From assembly GCF_001984575.1 (NCBI RefSeq), contig NZ_LZNS01000001.1:2900872-2964871 (forward strand): a stretch of DNA of 64,000 nucleotides, read 5' to 3'. Source of the stretch: Streptomyces sp. MP131-18. GTDB lineage: Bacteria > Actinomycetota > Actinomycetes > Streptomycetales > Streptomycetaceae. This document shows, piece by piece, positions 43,678 through 51,224 of the stretch. The translations under genes were made by a program, and so were the position numbers. The notes under the pieces were generated by a model. The model was not told the DNA's origin, did not search any database, and was given only the letters and a program-made list of their open reading frames with translations. Position 1 is the first letter of the stretch, and the number at the start of each line of letters is the position of its first letter.

Positions 43678-43855
43678 CCACCGGCCGTCCGGTGGCTGCT
43701 CGTCCGTCGCGCACGCCATGGCGCTGAGGCTCCGCCGCCCCTGAGGGCCGCGGTGCCGGGCACCGCGTTCCCGCGTCCTTCCGCCACCGGATCGTCGGCC
43801 TGCGGGCTGTTTCCGACCGGCCGTCCGTCGTGCCTCACGACGACGGCGGGTTTCT
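43676..43855 (+). promoter_or_regulatory. Predicted attenuator: three hairpins upstream of the drug exporter
   Basis: Hairpin 1 is AGCCACCGG-CCGT-CCGGTGGCT (43676-43697), starting inside the leader peptide stop codon. Hairpin 2 is CGCGGTGC-CGG-GCACCGCG (43749-43767). Hairpin 3 is an 11-bp stem with one bulge built on CGTCGTG-CCT-CACGACG (43821-43846) and is followed by GTTTCTT, so it looks like an intrinsic terminator. A second mini-ORF, MALRLRRP, lies at 43718-43744 between hairpins 1 and 2. Together they look like ribosome-controlled transcription attenuation. Hairpin 3 could alternatively be the terminator of the APH-like gene. Confidence 0.5.
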
Positions 43856-43921
43856 TCGCGCGGCAGTCGCGCGCGCCCGCGTCAACGGCCGTCTGCCCCG
43901 GGGACGTTCGTGTGCCGTCGT

Positions 43922-43949
43922 CCCTGTGCCCTGTGCCCTGTGCCCCGTG
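43922..43949. repeat. 7-bp tandem repeat in the exporter leader
   Basis: CCCTGTG occurs three times in tandem followed by CCCCGTG. It lies between the predicted terminator hairpin and the exporter start, in a pyrimidine-rich stretch. It probably arose by slippage. It could keep the RNA before the ribosome binding site unstructured. Confidence 0.7.
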
Positions 43950-44020
43950 CTGCCCGTGCCGTTGCCGGTGTGTGCCTGCCGCTGCCCTGTCGGTCCACGA
44001 TGTGGTTGCGGAGCTATTTC

Positions 44021-45259
44021 ATGCCTTTTGCCCTTTATCTTCTCGGTCTTGCGGTATTTGCACAAGGCACGTCCGAGTTCATGCTGTCGGGCCTCATCCC
44101 CGGCATCGCCGACGACCTGAACGTCTCCGTTCCGGCCGCCGGCTCGCTGACCTCGGCCTTCGCCGTGGGAATGGCCGTCGGCGCCCCGCTGATGGCCGTT
44201 CTCAGCCTGCGCTGGTCGCGGCGGCTCGCGCTGCTCGCGTTCCTCGTCGTCTTCCTGCTCGTGCACGTGATCGGCGCGCTGACCACCAGCTATCACGTGC
44301 TGCTTGTCACCCGCGTCGTCGGGGCGCTCGCCAACGCCGGGTTCCTCGCGGTGGCCCTGGCGACCGCGGCCGCCATGGTCGGGCCGAACGCCAAGGGGCG
44401 CGCGACCTCGGTGCTGCTCGGCGGCGTCACCGTCGCCTGCGTGGCAGGCGTCCCCGCCGGGGCATGGCTCGGCCAGCTGTGGGGCTGGCGCGCGGCGTTC
44501 TGGGCCGTGGCCCTGATCTCCCTGCCGACGATCGCCGCGACGCTGCGGTCCGTGCCCGCGGGGGCTCCGGACGGCGCCGCCGCGCCGCGGGCGCGCCGCG
44601 AACTGCGCGCGCTGCGCAGCCCGCGCCTGCTGGTGACGCTGCTCCTCGGGGCCCTGGTGAACGGGGCGACCTTCTGCGTGTTCACCTATCTCGCGCCGCT
44701 GATGACCGAGGTGACCGGCTTCGGGGAGGGCTGGGTGCCCGCGGTACTGGCGATGTTCGGGCTCGGCTCGTTCCTCGGGGTGACGATCGCCGGGCGGGTC
44801 GCGGACGTGCGGCCCGTCCGGCTGCTGGCCTGGGGCGGAGCGGCGCTGCTGGCGGGCTGGGTGCTGTTCGCGCTGGTGGCGGGGAACGCGGTCGCGGCCC
44901 TCGTGCTCGTCCTGGCGCAGGGCACCCTGTCGTTCGCGGTCGGCTCCACGCTGATTTCCCAGGTGCTCTACGCGGCGGCGGAGGCGCCGACCCTGGCCGG
45001 CGGGTTCGCCACCGCCGCGTTCAACGTGGGGGCGGCGGTCGGCCCGTGGGCGGGCGGCCTCGCGATCGGTGCGGACCTCGGCTACCGCTCCCCGCTGTGG
45101 GTCGGCGCGGGGCTCGTGGCACTGGCCCTCGCCGTCGCGGGCACGGCCGCGGGACTGCGGGGGCGCGCCCGGCCTTGGAACGGCGGGCGAGGCACAACGG
45201 CCCGTCCGGCGACGGCGGTTGCACGGGCGGACCGGGGGGCGCGCGGCGGACCGGCCTAG
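44021..45259 (+). CDS. MFS drug exporter, Cml/CmlR (chloramphenicol resistance) type
   Basis: A 412-residue, 12-helix major facilitator. It begins MPFALYLLGLAVFAQGTSEF, essentially the start of the Streptomyces Cml exporters. It has the loop 2-3 motif A region (LSLRWSRRLALLAF) and motif C-like GGVTVACVAGVPAGAWLG. It probably expels phenicols or related drugs by proton antiport. ATG 44021 follows GGAG by 7 nt; the earlier in-frame ATG lacks a site. The first 15 codons use many A/T-ending codons (TTT, CTT, TAT, GTA), unlike the rest. Expression is probably controlled by the 428-nt leader. The Arg-rich C-terminal 30 residues may be frayed. Confidence 0.88.
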   Translation: MPFALYLLGLAVFAQGTSEFMLSGLIPGIADDLNVSVPAAGSLTSAFAVGMAVGAPLMAVLSLRWSRRLALLAFLVVFLLVHVIGALTTSYHVLLVTRVVGALANAGFLAVALATAAAMVGPNAKGRATSVLLGGVTVACVAGVPAGAWLGQLWGWRAAFWAVALISLPTIAATLRSVPAGAPDGAAAPRARRELRALRSPRLLVTLLLGALVNGATFCVFTYLAPLMTEVTGFGEGWVPAVLAMFGLGSFLGVTIAGRVADVRPVRLLAWGGAALLAGWVLFALVAGNAVAALVLVLAQGTLSFAVGSTLISQVLYAAAEAPTLAGGFATAAFNVGAAVGPWAGGLAIGADLGYRSPLWVGAGLVALALAVAGTAAGLRGRARPWNGGRGTTARPATAVARADRGARGGPA

Positions 45260-45269
45260 GCTTGGGCGC

Positions 45270-45746
45270 ATGGAGACGCCCCGGGCCGGCTGCTACGCCT
45301 GCGAACAGGAGACCGGCTTCGGCGCCCTGCCGCCGCGCGAGGCCGTCGCGTCCGACCGCCACTGGCGGGTGGCGCACGCGCTGGGCACGGCCCTGCCCGG
45401 CTGGCTGGTGCTCCTGCCGCGGCGGCACGTCACGGGCGTGGACGAGCTGACGGACGCGGAGGCGGCGGCGCTCGGGCCCTGGCAGGCCGCTCTGTCACGG
45501 GCGCTGCGCGAGGTGACGGGCTGCCCCAAGACGTACGTGGCGCAGTTCGGCGAGCAGGACGGCTTCGCCCACCTGCACTTCCACGTGATTCCGCGCGGCG
45601 CCGAGCTGCCCGCCGCGCGGCGCGGGCCCGGGATCTTCGACCTGCTGCGGCGGCCCGCGGCGGAGCGGGTGCCGGACGCGGAGGCCGACGGCATCGCGCG
45701 CGCCGTCGGCCGCGCCCTCCGGCACGGGCCGGCGGGCGACGGCTGA
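45270..45746 (+). CDS. HIT family protein
   Basis: A 158-residue histidine-triad protein. The signature is HLHFHVIPRG, with the catalytic His in the middle of HxHxH. A CxxC-like pair (GCYACEQE) at the N-terminus may bind zinc, as in Hint/GalT-like members. HIT proteins hydrolyse or transfer nucleotidyl groups from substrates such as AMP-lysine or ADP derivatives. TAGGCT ends 7 nt before the ATG, so it is probably leaderless. It starts 10 nt after the exporter stop and converges with the SDR gene 30 bp further on. Confidence 0.9.
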   Translation: METPRAGCYACEQETGFGALPPREAVASDRHWRVAHALGTALPGWLVLLPRRHVTGVDELTDAEAAALGPWQAALSRALREVTGCPKTYVAQFGEQDGFAHLHFHVIPRGAELPAARRGPGIFDLLRRPAAERVPDAEADGIARAVGRALRHGPAGDG

Positions 45747-45776
45747 ACGCGGGCGGCCCGGCCCGACCGTTCAGCG

Positions 45777-46631
45777 CTACGGCTGCGGCTGCGGCTGCGG
45801 AATGGCGTGCTCGGCCGCGCGGCTGGTCTCCTCCCACGCCGCCCATGTCCGCAGCCGGGCGTTGCTGACCTCCACGGCCATGTCGTAGACGGCGCTGCCG
45901 AGCAGTAGGCGCAGCGGCGGCTCCTCGCTGTCGACCAGCTTCATCAGGGCCTCCGCGGCGAGCCGCGGGTGGCTGTCGACGGAGCCTTCCGCCCACTGCT
46001 TCTCCAACTCGGCGCGCAACCCCGCGTACGACGGATCGGCGGTGGCGGTGTGCATGGCCGTGTACAGGTCGGTCCAGTAACCGCCCGGTTCGACGATGGT
46101 CAGCCGGACGCCGAAGTGCGCGGCCTCGGCGGCGAGCGCTTCGCTCATGCCCTCAAGAGCAAACTTGCTCGCGCTGTACAGGCCCGTGCTCGGGTAACCG
46201 CCAAGGGCGCCGATGCTGGAGATCTGCACGATGTGGCCGCCGCGCTGCGCGCGCAGGACCGGCATGACGGCCTGGCCGACCCACAGGGCGCCGAAGAAGT
46301 TGGTCTCCATGGCGGCGCGGGCCTCCGCCTCGGTGAACTCCTCGATCATGCCCATCGCCATCGTCCCCGCGTTGTTGACGACGATGTCCAGGCGGCCGAG
46401 GCGCGTGGCCGCCTCCTCGACCGCCGCGAAGACAGCGGCGCGGTCGGTGACGTCGGCGGTGAGCGTGATCAGCCGCCCGTCGTGGCGGGCGCGCAACTCG
46501 TCCAGGGAGGCGGTGGTGCGCGACACCGTGGCCACCCGGTCCCCCGCGTCGAGTGCGGCCTCGGCGAAGGCGCGGCCGAGGCCGCGGCTGCCGCCGGTGA
46601 TGAGCCAGGTGCGGCTGGATTCGGTGCGCAT
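45777..46631 (-). CDS. Short-chain dehydrogenase/reductase
   Basis: A 284-residue classical SDR. The cofactor motif is TGGSRGLGRAFAEAAL, NNAG is in VVNNAGTMAMG, and the catalytic Ser-Tyr-Lys are in QISSIGA and YSASK. It reduces or oxidises an unknown carbonyl/alcohol using NAD(P). ATG 46631 is supported by GGGAGG upstream. The C-terminus is a PQPQPQP slippage run. It diverges from a TetR regulator, and two copies of one inverted repeat lie in between. Confidence 0.92.
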   Translation of the reverse strand: MRTESSRTWLITGGSRGLGRAFAEAALDAGDRVATVSRTTASLDELRARHDGRLITLTADVTDRAAVFAAVEEAATRLGRLDIVVNNAGTMAMGMIEEFTEAEARAAMETNFFGALWVGQAVMPVLRAQRGGHIVQISSIGALGGYPSTGLYSASKFALEGMSEALAAEAAHFGVRLTIVEPGGYWTDLYTAMHTATADPSYAGLRAELEKQWAEGSVDSHPRLAAEALMKLVDSEEPPLRLLLGSAVYDMAVEVSNARLRTWAAWEETSRAAEHAIPQPQPQP

Positions 46632-46662
46632 GGACGCCTCCCGGGTAGGGCTTTGCCGGCAC

Positions 46663-46677
46663 GAGACGTTGCGTCTC
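46663..46677. promoter_or_regulatory. Operator copy 1 between SDR and TetR genes
   Basis: GAGACG-TTG-CGTCTC is a perfect inverted repeat with 6-bp arms, 32 bp upstream of the SDR start. It matches operator copy 2 in sequence and spacing, so it is probably bound by the divergently encoded TetR protein. Confidence 0.7.
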
Positions 46678-46719
46678 GCTTGTTTCCTCGACAGCATGCC
46701 CGCCGGGCGGCACGCAGTC

Positions 46720-46734
46720 AAGACGGACCGTCTC
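46720..46734. promoter_or_regulatory. Operator copy 2 between SDR and TetR genes
   Basis: AAGACG-GAC-CGTCTC matches copy 1 in length and spacing with one arm mismatch. It lies 15 bp upstream of the TetR -10 box TAGTCT (46749-46754), so binding would repress tetR itself. Confidence 0.7.
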
Positions 46735-46761
46735 GTATTGCGCCTTGCTAGTCTGGCGGCC

Positions 46762-47394
46762 ATGACGTCACGGCAGCAGAACCGGCCCAACCCCGCGCGC
46801 CGCAGCGAAGCATCCCGGCAGGCCATCCTCACCGCGGCGTTCGACCTGGTCGGCGAGGTCGGCTACGCCAGGCTGAGCATCGAGGGCATCGCTGCCAGGG
46901 CCGGCGTCGGGAAGCAGACGATCTACCGCTGGTGGCCGTCCAAGGGAGCGGTGCTGTTCGACGCGCTGCTGACCCTCGCTGCCCAGGGCTCGGACGACGC
47001 CACCGGCGCCGCCGACGCCGCCCTGCCGGACACCGGCGATCTGGAGCGGGACCTGAAGACGGTGCTGCGCGCGACCGTCGAGGAGCTGACCGACCCCCGG
47101 CTCGACGGCATGATGCGGGCACTCTCCGTGGAGATCATCACCGACCCCGCCCTCGCGGCGCTCTACGCGGAACGGCTCGACGGCCCCATGCGGAAGCTGA
47201 AGCTGGCGCGGCTGCGCAGCGCACAGCAGGCGGGCCAGCTGCCGCAGGACACGGATCTGGACCTGGCGGTGGACATGCTGTGGGGCGTGCTGCGCACCAC
47301 CTGGCTGGATCGCAGCCGCCCCCTTACGGCCGAGTACGCCGATCTCCTGGTGCGGACCGCGCTGAACGGCCTCCGCGGCCCTGCGCACCGCTGA
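46762..47394 (+). CDS. TetR family transcriptional regulator
   Basis: A 210-residue TetR repressor. The helix-turn-helix (LSIEGIAARAGVGKQTIYRWW) lies near residues 40-60; only its ends, LSIEG and IYRWW, are needed for recognition. The C-terminal ligand domain is of the TetR_C_11/AcrR-like type (LARLRSAQQAGQLPQDTD). TAGTCT ends 7 nt before the ATG, so it is probably leaderless. It is divergent from the SDR gene and the likely ligand of the two 15-bp inverted repeats. Confidence 0.92.
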   Translation: MTSRQQNRPNPARRSEASRQAILTAAFDLVGEVGYARLSIEGIAARAGVGKQTIYRWWPSKGAVLFDALLTLAAQGSDDATGAADAALPDTGDLERDLKTVLRATVEELTDPRLDGMMRALSVEIITDPALAALYAERLDGPMRKLKLARLRSAQQAGQLPQDTDLDLAVDMLWGVLRTTWLDRSRPLTAEYADLLVRTALNGLRGPAHR

Positions 47395-47537
47395 CCCGCC
47401 GCGTCCGCCGATGTCGATATCGGACCGTCCGCTCCGACCTTGTCATGAGGGCCGGGCCGGCGTGGACACCCGGCCGAACCCGGCGGAAACCCCGGCGTAG
47501 CCGCTCGACGAGGCAGCGCGAACGGAAAGGACATGTC

Positions 47538-48317
47538 ATGGGACGGCCAGTGGTGCGCTTCGAGATCATCGGGAGCGCCCCGGCGACATTGCGCGACTAC
47601 TACGGACACCTGTTCGGCTGGACGTTCCACGTCGGCGACGCGGCCACCGAGCAGGTGTCCGCGCCGGGCTGCTACGGCTTCGGGACCCGACCTGCACCGG
47701 GCCGGCCTGGCGAGCGAGGCGATCCGGCTGGCCCGGCTCCTCCACGGCGTGCTGCCGGACGACGGAGAGGCCGCGGGATTGCTTGCCCTGATACTCCTCA
47801 CCGACGCCAGACGCCCCGCGCGCACCTCAGCCGACGGTGGCCTGGTGCCACTCGCCGAGCAGGACCGCAGCCGCTGGCATCGCCCGTTCCTCGACGAGGG
47901 CATCGCGCTGACCAGGCGGACCCTGGCCCGCGCCCGGATCGGTCAGTACCAGGTCCAGGCGGCACTGGCAGCGGTGCACGCGGAGGCGGAACGGGCCGAG
48001 GACACCGACTGGCCACAGATCGTCGCGCTCTGCCAACTGCTCGAAACACTTGCTCCCAATCCGATGGTCACCCTCAATCACGCCGTTGCGGAGGCGATGG
48101 TCCACCTCCCCGAGCCGGACTCACGCTGCTGGAACCGCTGGACGCGGACGCCCGGCTCGCCGGCCACCACCGGCTCCACGCGGTGCGGGCCCACCTGTTG
48201 GAGATGGCGGGCGACCGTGCCTCCGCGCGCTCCTGCTACGAGACCGCGGCGAGACTGACGACCAGCCTTCCGGAACAGCGCTACCTGAGGGACCGCGCGA
48301 CTCGCCTCGCCCCCTGA
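47538..48317 (+). pseudogene. Chimeric pseudogene: VOC protein start fused to an ECF sigma-factor C-terminus
   Basis: ATG 47538, after GAAAGG, opens a VOC/glyoxalase-like start (MGRPVVRFEIIGSAP...YYGHLFGWTFHVG) for about 50 codons. At about 47685 similarity switches, in another frame, to the C-terminal half of a DUF6596-type ECF sigma factor (DLHRAGLASEAIRLARLL; LILLTDARRPARTSADG; AALAAVHAEAE). Near 48115 a one-base loss shifts the sigma reading back to the first frame (LTLLEPLDADARLAGHHRLH), which ends at 48317. One deletion plus one frameshift have destroyed both genes. The sigma-2 and sigma-4 regions are gone. Confidence 0.85.
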
Positions 48318-48444
48318 CGTGGCCGGAGCAGGGCGTGGGAGGCGAACGGATCAGCAAGCGCGGCCCACCCCGGACGCCCACCGCCCCGAACGGCATCGCA
48401 TAGCCGCACACCGGGCCCGCTCGGGCGGACCGCCACGGAACCCG

Positions 48445-48524
48445 GGTCAGCCGGTCAGCCGGTCAGCCGGTCAGCCGGTCAGCCGGTCAGCCGGTCAGCC
48501 GGTCAGCCGGTCAGCCGGTCAGCC
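48445..48524. repeat. Ten perfect tandem copies of an 8-bp unit
   Basis: GGTCAGCC is repeated exactly ten times without variation. The stop codon of the leftward PH-domain gene lies in the array. Read leftward, every frame meets TGA within 24 nt, so the array is a universal stop. Perfect identity suggests recent slippage, and copy number should vary between strains. The 120 bp to its left, up to the pseudogene, show nothing else. Confidence 0.95.
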
Positions 48525-49149
48525 ACATGATGGCCAGGCCCACCGCGCCCACGGCGAGCGGCGCCAGAATCTCGTAGCTCCAGCGCACGCCGACCGTGCC
48601 GCCCTGCGTCTTCTCCCCGTGGCGCTCCGCCAGCTCCCGCAACTCGGCCACGGCCGCGTCGCCCGGCGGGACGCGCGGCCCGGTGTCCTGCGAGCCGGCC
48701 ATGCCGCCCCCGCCGAAGTTGAGGCCCATCAGACCGCCGCGGGCCGGCCGCCCGGAGGCGACCTGGTCGTTGTGCCGTGTCGCCTTCGAACGGGCCCGCA
48801 TCGACACCGGGATCGCCCACATCTGGTACTTCGTGCCGCCGGCCAGCACCTCCGTGGAATAGCTGGACCTGATGGTGTCCACCGCGCCCCAGGGGGCGGT
48901 GATGGTGCGGAACGGATTCCGCACGCGCAGCCGCTCGTCCGAGGCGAAGACGGCCGGACGCAGAGTGAAGGCGACGACCAGCGGCACCACGAACAGCAGG
49001 GTGGATGCCGCCGTCAGCGGCGTCCTGTCCTCACCACGCAGGATCGCATCTCCGCCCAGCCACCCGGCCAGACCGAGCAGCAGCACACCTGCCGCGATGG
49101 CGGACCCGGAGCGGTAGACGCGGTCGGCATACTTCTGGGGCTCACTCAT
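48511..49149 (-). CDS. PH-domain-containing membrane protein
   Basis: A 212-residue protein with two N-terminal membrane helices (SAIAAGVLLLGLAGWLGG, LLFVVPLVVAFTL), a bacterial PH-like domain (RLRVRNPFRTITAPWGAVDTI) and a C-terminal hydrophobic segment (LAPLAVGAVGLAIMWLTG). Such proteins are common in actinobacteria and have no known reaction. GGAGG precedes ATG 49149. Its stop codon falls inside the 8-bp tandem array, so repeat expansion has probably set the C-terminus. Confidence 0.82.
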   Translation of the reverse strand: MSEPQKYADRVYRSGSAIAAGVLLLGLAGWLGGDAILRGEDRTPLTAASTLLFVVPLVVAFTLRPAVFASDERLRVRNPFRTITAPWGAVDTIRSSYSTEVLAGGTKYQMWAIPVSMRARSKATRHNDQVASGRPARGGLMGLNFGGGGMAGSQDTGPRVPPGDAAVAELRELAERHGEKTQGGTVGVRWSYEILAPLAVGAVGLAIMWLTG

Positions 49150-49192
49150 GCCTCCGATTCTGCCGGAACGGCCCGCGTGCCGGTGCGGCCCA

Positions 49193-50293
49193 CTACCCCT
49201 GGCCCGGAACCGCCTCCTCGGCGGAGTCGTACAGCACCTCCCCGTCCGCTCCGTATCCCTTGATCACAGGGCTGCCGCCCGGCGCGTCCTCGCCCATGCC
49301 CGCGACCGCGAAGTACCCCGCCTCCACCACGGCCTCCTCCGTGGCACCCGCGTACTCCACGGTGACCCGCACGACCTCAGGGTCCAGCGTGCCGAAGTGA
49401 GCCCAGCGGAAGGGCATCGTCCATTCACCCATCATCGGCCCGAGGTACCGGCCGGCGCCCGGCTCGGGGCGCACCGCAGGCCCCGGGTCCGAGGGCGTGT
49501 CCGTGCTGGTCTGCATGCCGACGGAGCCGGCCGCCTCCCCGCGATCCGCGCACACCAGCTGGAAGTGGGGGTCCGCCGAGGGGTCGTCGCTGACCGCAAG
49601 GACCTGGCGTATCGGCTCCGCCCCCCGATTGTCGTCGCCCTGAGAGACCCAGGCGAGGAGGATGCGCAGCTCACCGATCTCTATGTCCGGCTGCTCATGG
49701 TCCGAGAAGGCAGACGAACCGCCCCAGTCCGCTATACAGCGGGCGAGCGAATCGGCGGCCTGCTCGAACGTGATGCCGTCCAAGAGCTGCCGCTCGGGGT
49801 CCGCAGGCCCGGCCGGATCTGCGGACGCCCCCGACCCCGCCCCCGCGGCGGACTCGGAGGGCGCAGCGGACGGCGAGGCCGCAACGGACGAACGGCCGTC
49901 CCCGCCGAGCCAGTCCTGGTGCGCCCCGATGGCCACGCCGGGCACCGCGATCAGGACGGCGGCCCCGGCTCCGAGCACCGCCCGGCCACGCCGCCGAGCC
50001 CACCGGCCGCGCCGCACGATGGAGTCGTACGGCGCCTCCCGCGGCGCCGCGCCCGCCGCCCGCTCCGCGAGCATGCGCCTCAGCTCCGTCTCGACGGCGC
50101 TCGCCTCCCCGTCGTCCCCATCGCCCCCGCCGCCCACACCCGCGGCACCGGCGCGGTAGCCGGCCCCTCCGCCGCCCCCGCGGCCGTCCGGGGCCGGGCC
50201 GCCGCGCTCCCAGCGGTGCGCCTCCCGGCCGCCGTGGCGGCCCGTCGGGGCGTCACCCCCGGCGTTCGCGCCTCCGGCGCTTCTGTCGGTCAT
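49193..50293 (-). CDS. Membrane-anchored protein downstream of a SigE-family sigma factor
   Basis: A 366-residue protein. The N-terminal 125 residues are Gly/Arg-rich and cytoplasmic, with a helix VETELRRMLAERAAGA. A single membrane span (GRAVLGAGAAVLIAVPGVAIGA) follows, then a Ser/Ala/Pro linker and an extracytoplasmic domain of about 200 residues with two Cys. This layout recurs behind SigE-family sigma genes in Streptomyces and may sense envelope signals or restrain the sigma factor, but no anti-sigma domain is recognised. ATG 50293 follows CGAGGT; the upstream frame crosses a repeat and was discarded. Confidence 0.75.
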   Translation of the reverse strand: MTDRSAGGANAGGDAPTGRHGGREAHRWERGGPAPDGRGGGGGAGYRAGAAGVGGGGDGDDGEASAVETELRRMLAERAAGAAPREAPYDSIVRRGRWARRRGRAVLGAGAAVLIAVPGVAIGAHQDWLGGDGRSSVAASPSAAPSESAAGAGSGASADPAGPADPERQLLDGITFEQAADSLARCIADWGGSSAFSDHEQPDIEIGELRILLAWVSQGDDNRGAEPIRQVLAVSDDPSADPHFQLVCADRGEAAGSVGMQTSTDTPSDPGPAVRPEPGAGRYLGPMMGEWTMPFRWAHFGTLDPEVVRVTVEYAGATEEAVVEAGYFAVAGMGEDAPGGSPVIKGYGADGEVLYDSAEEAVPGQG

Positions 50294-50362
50294 CGCATAC
50301 CTCGGTCTCTCCGCATTCGCTGCCGGGGTCTCATCCGGACCGCTACGTCGTTTCATTTGCTT

Positions 50363-50394
50363 CGTTCGCTCGTTCGCTCGTTCGCTCGTTCGCT
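50363..50394. repeat. 8-bp tandem repeat between the sigma factor and its partner
   Basis: Four copies of CGTTCGCT in tandem, followed by degenerate GGCTCGTT/GGCTCATC copies to about 50440. It lies in the 247-bp gap between the sigma gene and the membrane-protein gene, which holds no other feature apart from the partner ribosome binding site. Confidence 0.85.
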
Positions 50395-50540
50395 TAGTGC
50401 TTCGCATACTTGGCTCGTTGGCTCATCGGCTCGTTCGCTACGCAGGTCCCGGGCGCTTCAGGTGTTGTCGGCGCTGCCCGCCAACCGGCCGGTCGCCGAT
50501 GAAACGGCCACGGCCCGACCGGGTCATGCGGGCACAACGG

Positions 50541-51062
50541 TCAGAACGGTGCGGGCACCGCGCTCTGGCCGAGGACGGCTCTGAGCTTGCTCAGCGCCTT
50601 GGACGCCTGACTCTTGACCGTGCCGACCGAGCAGCCCAGCGTCTGCGCCACCTCCGACTCGGACAGGTCCTCCCAGTACCGCAGGATCACGACCAGCCGC
50701 TGCCGCCTCGGCAGCCCCGCGAGGGCCGCCGCCAGCACCTCCCGCTCGTCCGCGCGTGCCATGTCGTCCGTGGCGACCGCGGCATCGGGCGGCATGTCCG
50801 TCAGATGCTCCGGCACCCTCCGCTTGCGGAAGCGGTCCTTGTGGCAGCTGATCAGGATGCGCCGCACATAGGCGTCCGGATTGTCACTGCGCTGGACCCG
50901 TGACCACGACCGGTACGCCTTGGCGAGCGCGGTCTGCGCGACGTCCTCCGCAAGATGACGGTCACCGGTGAACAGGAACGCCGTCCTGACCAAGCCGGGC
51001 CATCGGCTGCGCACGAACGCCTGAAACGTGTCCTCCGGCGTCTCTGAGTCCTCAGTCTTCAT
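50541..51062 (-). CDS. SigE-family ECF RNA polymerase sigma factor
   Basis: A 173-residue sigma factor. Sigma-2 includes GDRHLAEDVAQTALAKAYRSW and sigma-4 includes LSESEVAQTLGCSVGTVKSQ. Length and both domains fit the streptomycete SigE (SigE70) family. It directs RNA polymerase to an unknown regulon and would act with the membrane protein encoded 247 bp downstream. GAGGGGG lies upstream of ATG 51062. It diverges from deoC. Confidence 0.92.
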   Translation of the reverse strand: MKTEDSETPEDTFQAFVRSRWPGLVRTAFLFTGDRHLAEDVAQTALAKAYRSWSRVQRSDNPDAYVRRILISCHKDRFRKRRVPEHLTDMPPDAAVATDDMARADEREVLAAALAGLPRRQRLVVILRYWEDLSESEVAQTLGCSVGTVKSQASKALSKLRAVLGQSAVPAPF

Positions 51063-51188
51063 CCGGGCACCCCCTCACCTACCCGACCACCATTCCGCCG
51101 CCCCAGGTTGCCCACCCGAGGTCAGCAGTTCCCCTGTGCATCCGCATTGATACCGCCTCATTGCTGCCGCTCGGACTCCGCTTGGCCG

Positions 51189-51218
51189 GTGACAGGCGAC
51201 TACGCGCGTAGATATGCT
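51189..51218 (+). promoter_or_regulatory. deoC promoter with internal CTACGCGCGTAG operator
   Basis: GTGACA (51189-51194) and TATGCT (51213-51218) form a -35/-10 pair with 18-bp spacing. The palindrome CTACGCGCGTAG (51200-51211) fills the space between them. GTG 51225 begins 6 nt after the -10, so the transcript should be leaderless. The operator position is classical for repression. The same palindrome stands before purine nucleoside phosphorylase and adenosine deaminase. Confidence 0.8.
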
Positions 51219-51224
51219 GATCTG

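Noticed and set aside
43718..43744. Mini-ORF MALRLRRP as a second leader peptide gene
   Set aside because: No ribosome binding site and eight codons only; kept as part of the attenuator hypothesis but not annotated as a gene.
48445..48524. Tandem array considered as CRISPR
   Set aside because: The 8-bp units are directly adjacent with no spacers and no cas genes are present.
50294..50407. 38-residue extension of the sigma-partner protein
   Set aside because: It is encoded by the CGTTCGCT repeat region and lacks a ribosome site.
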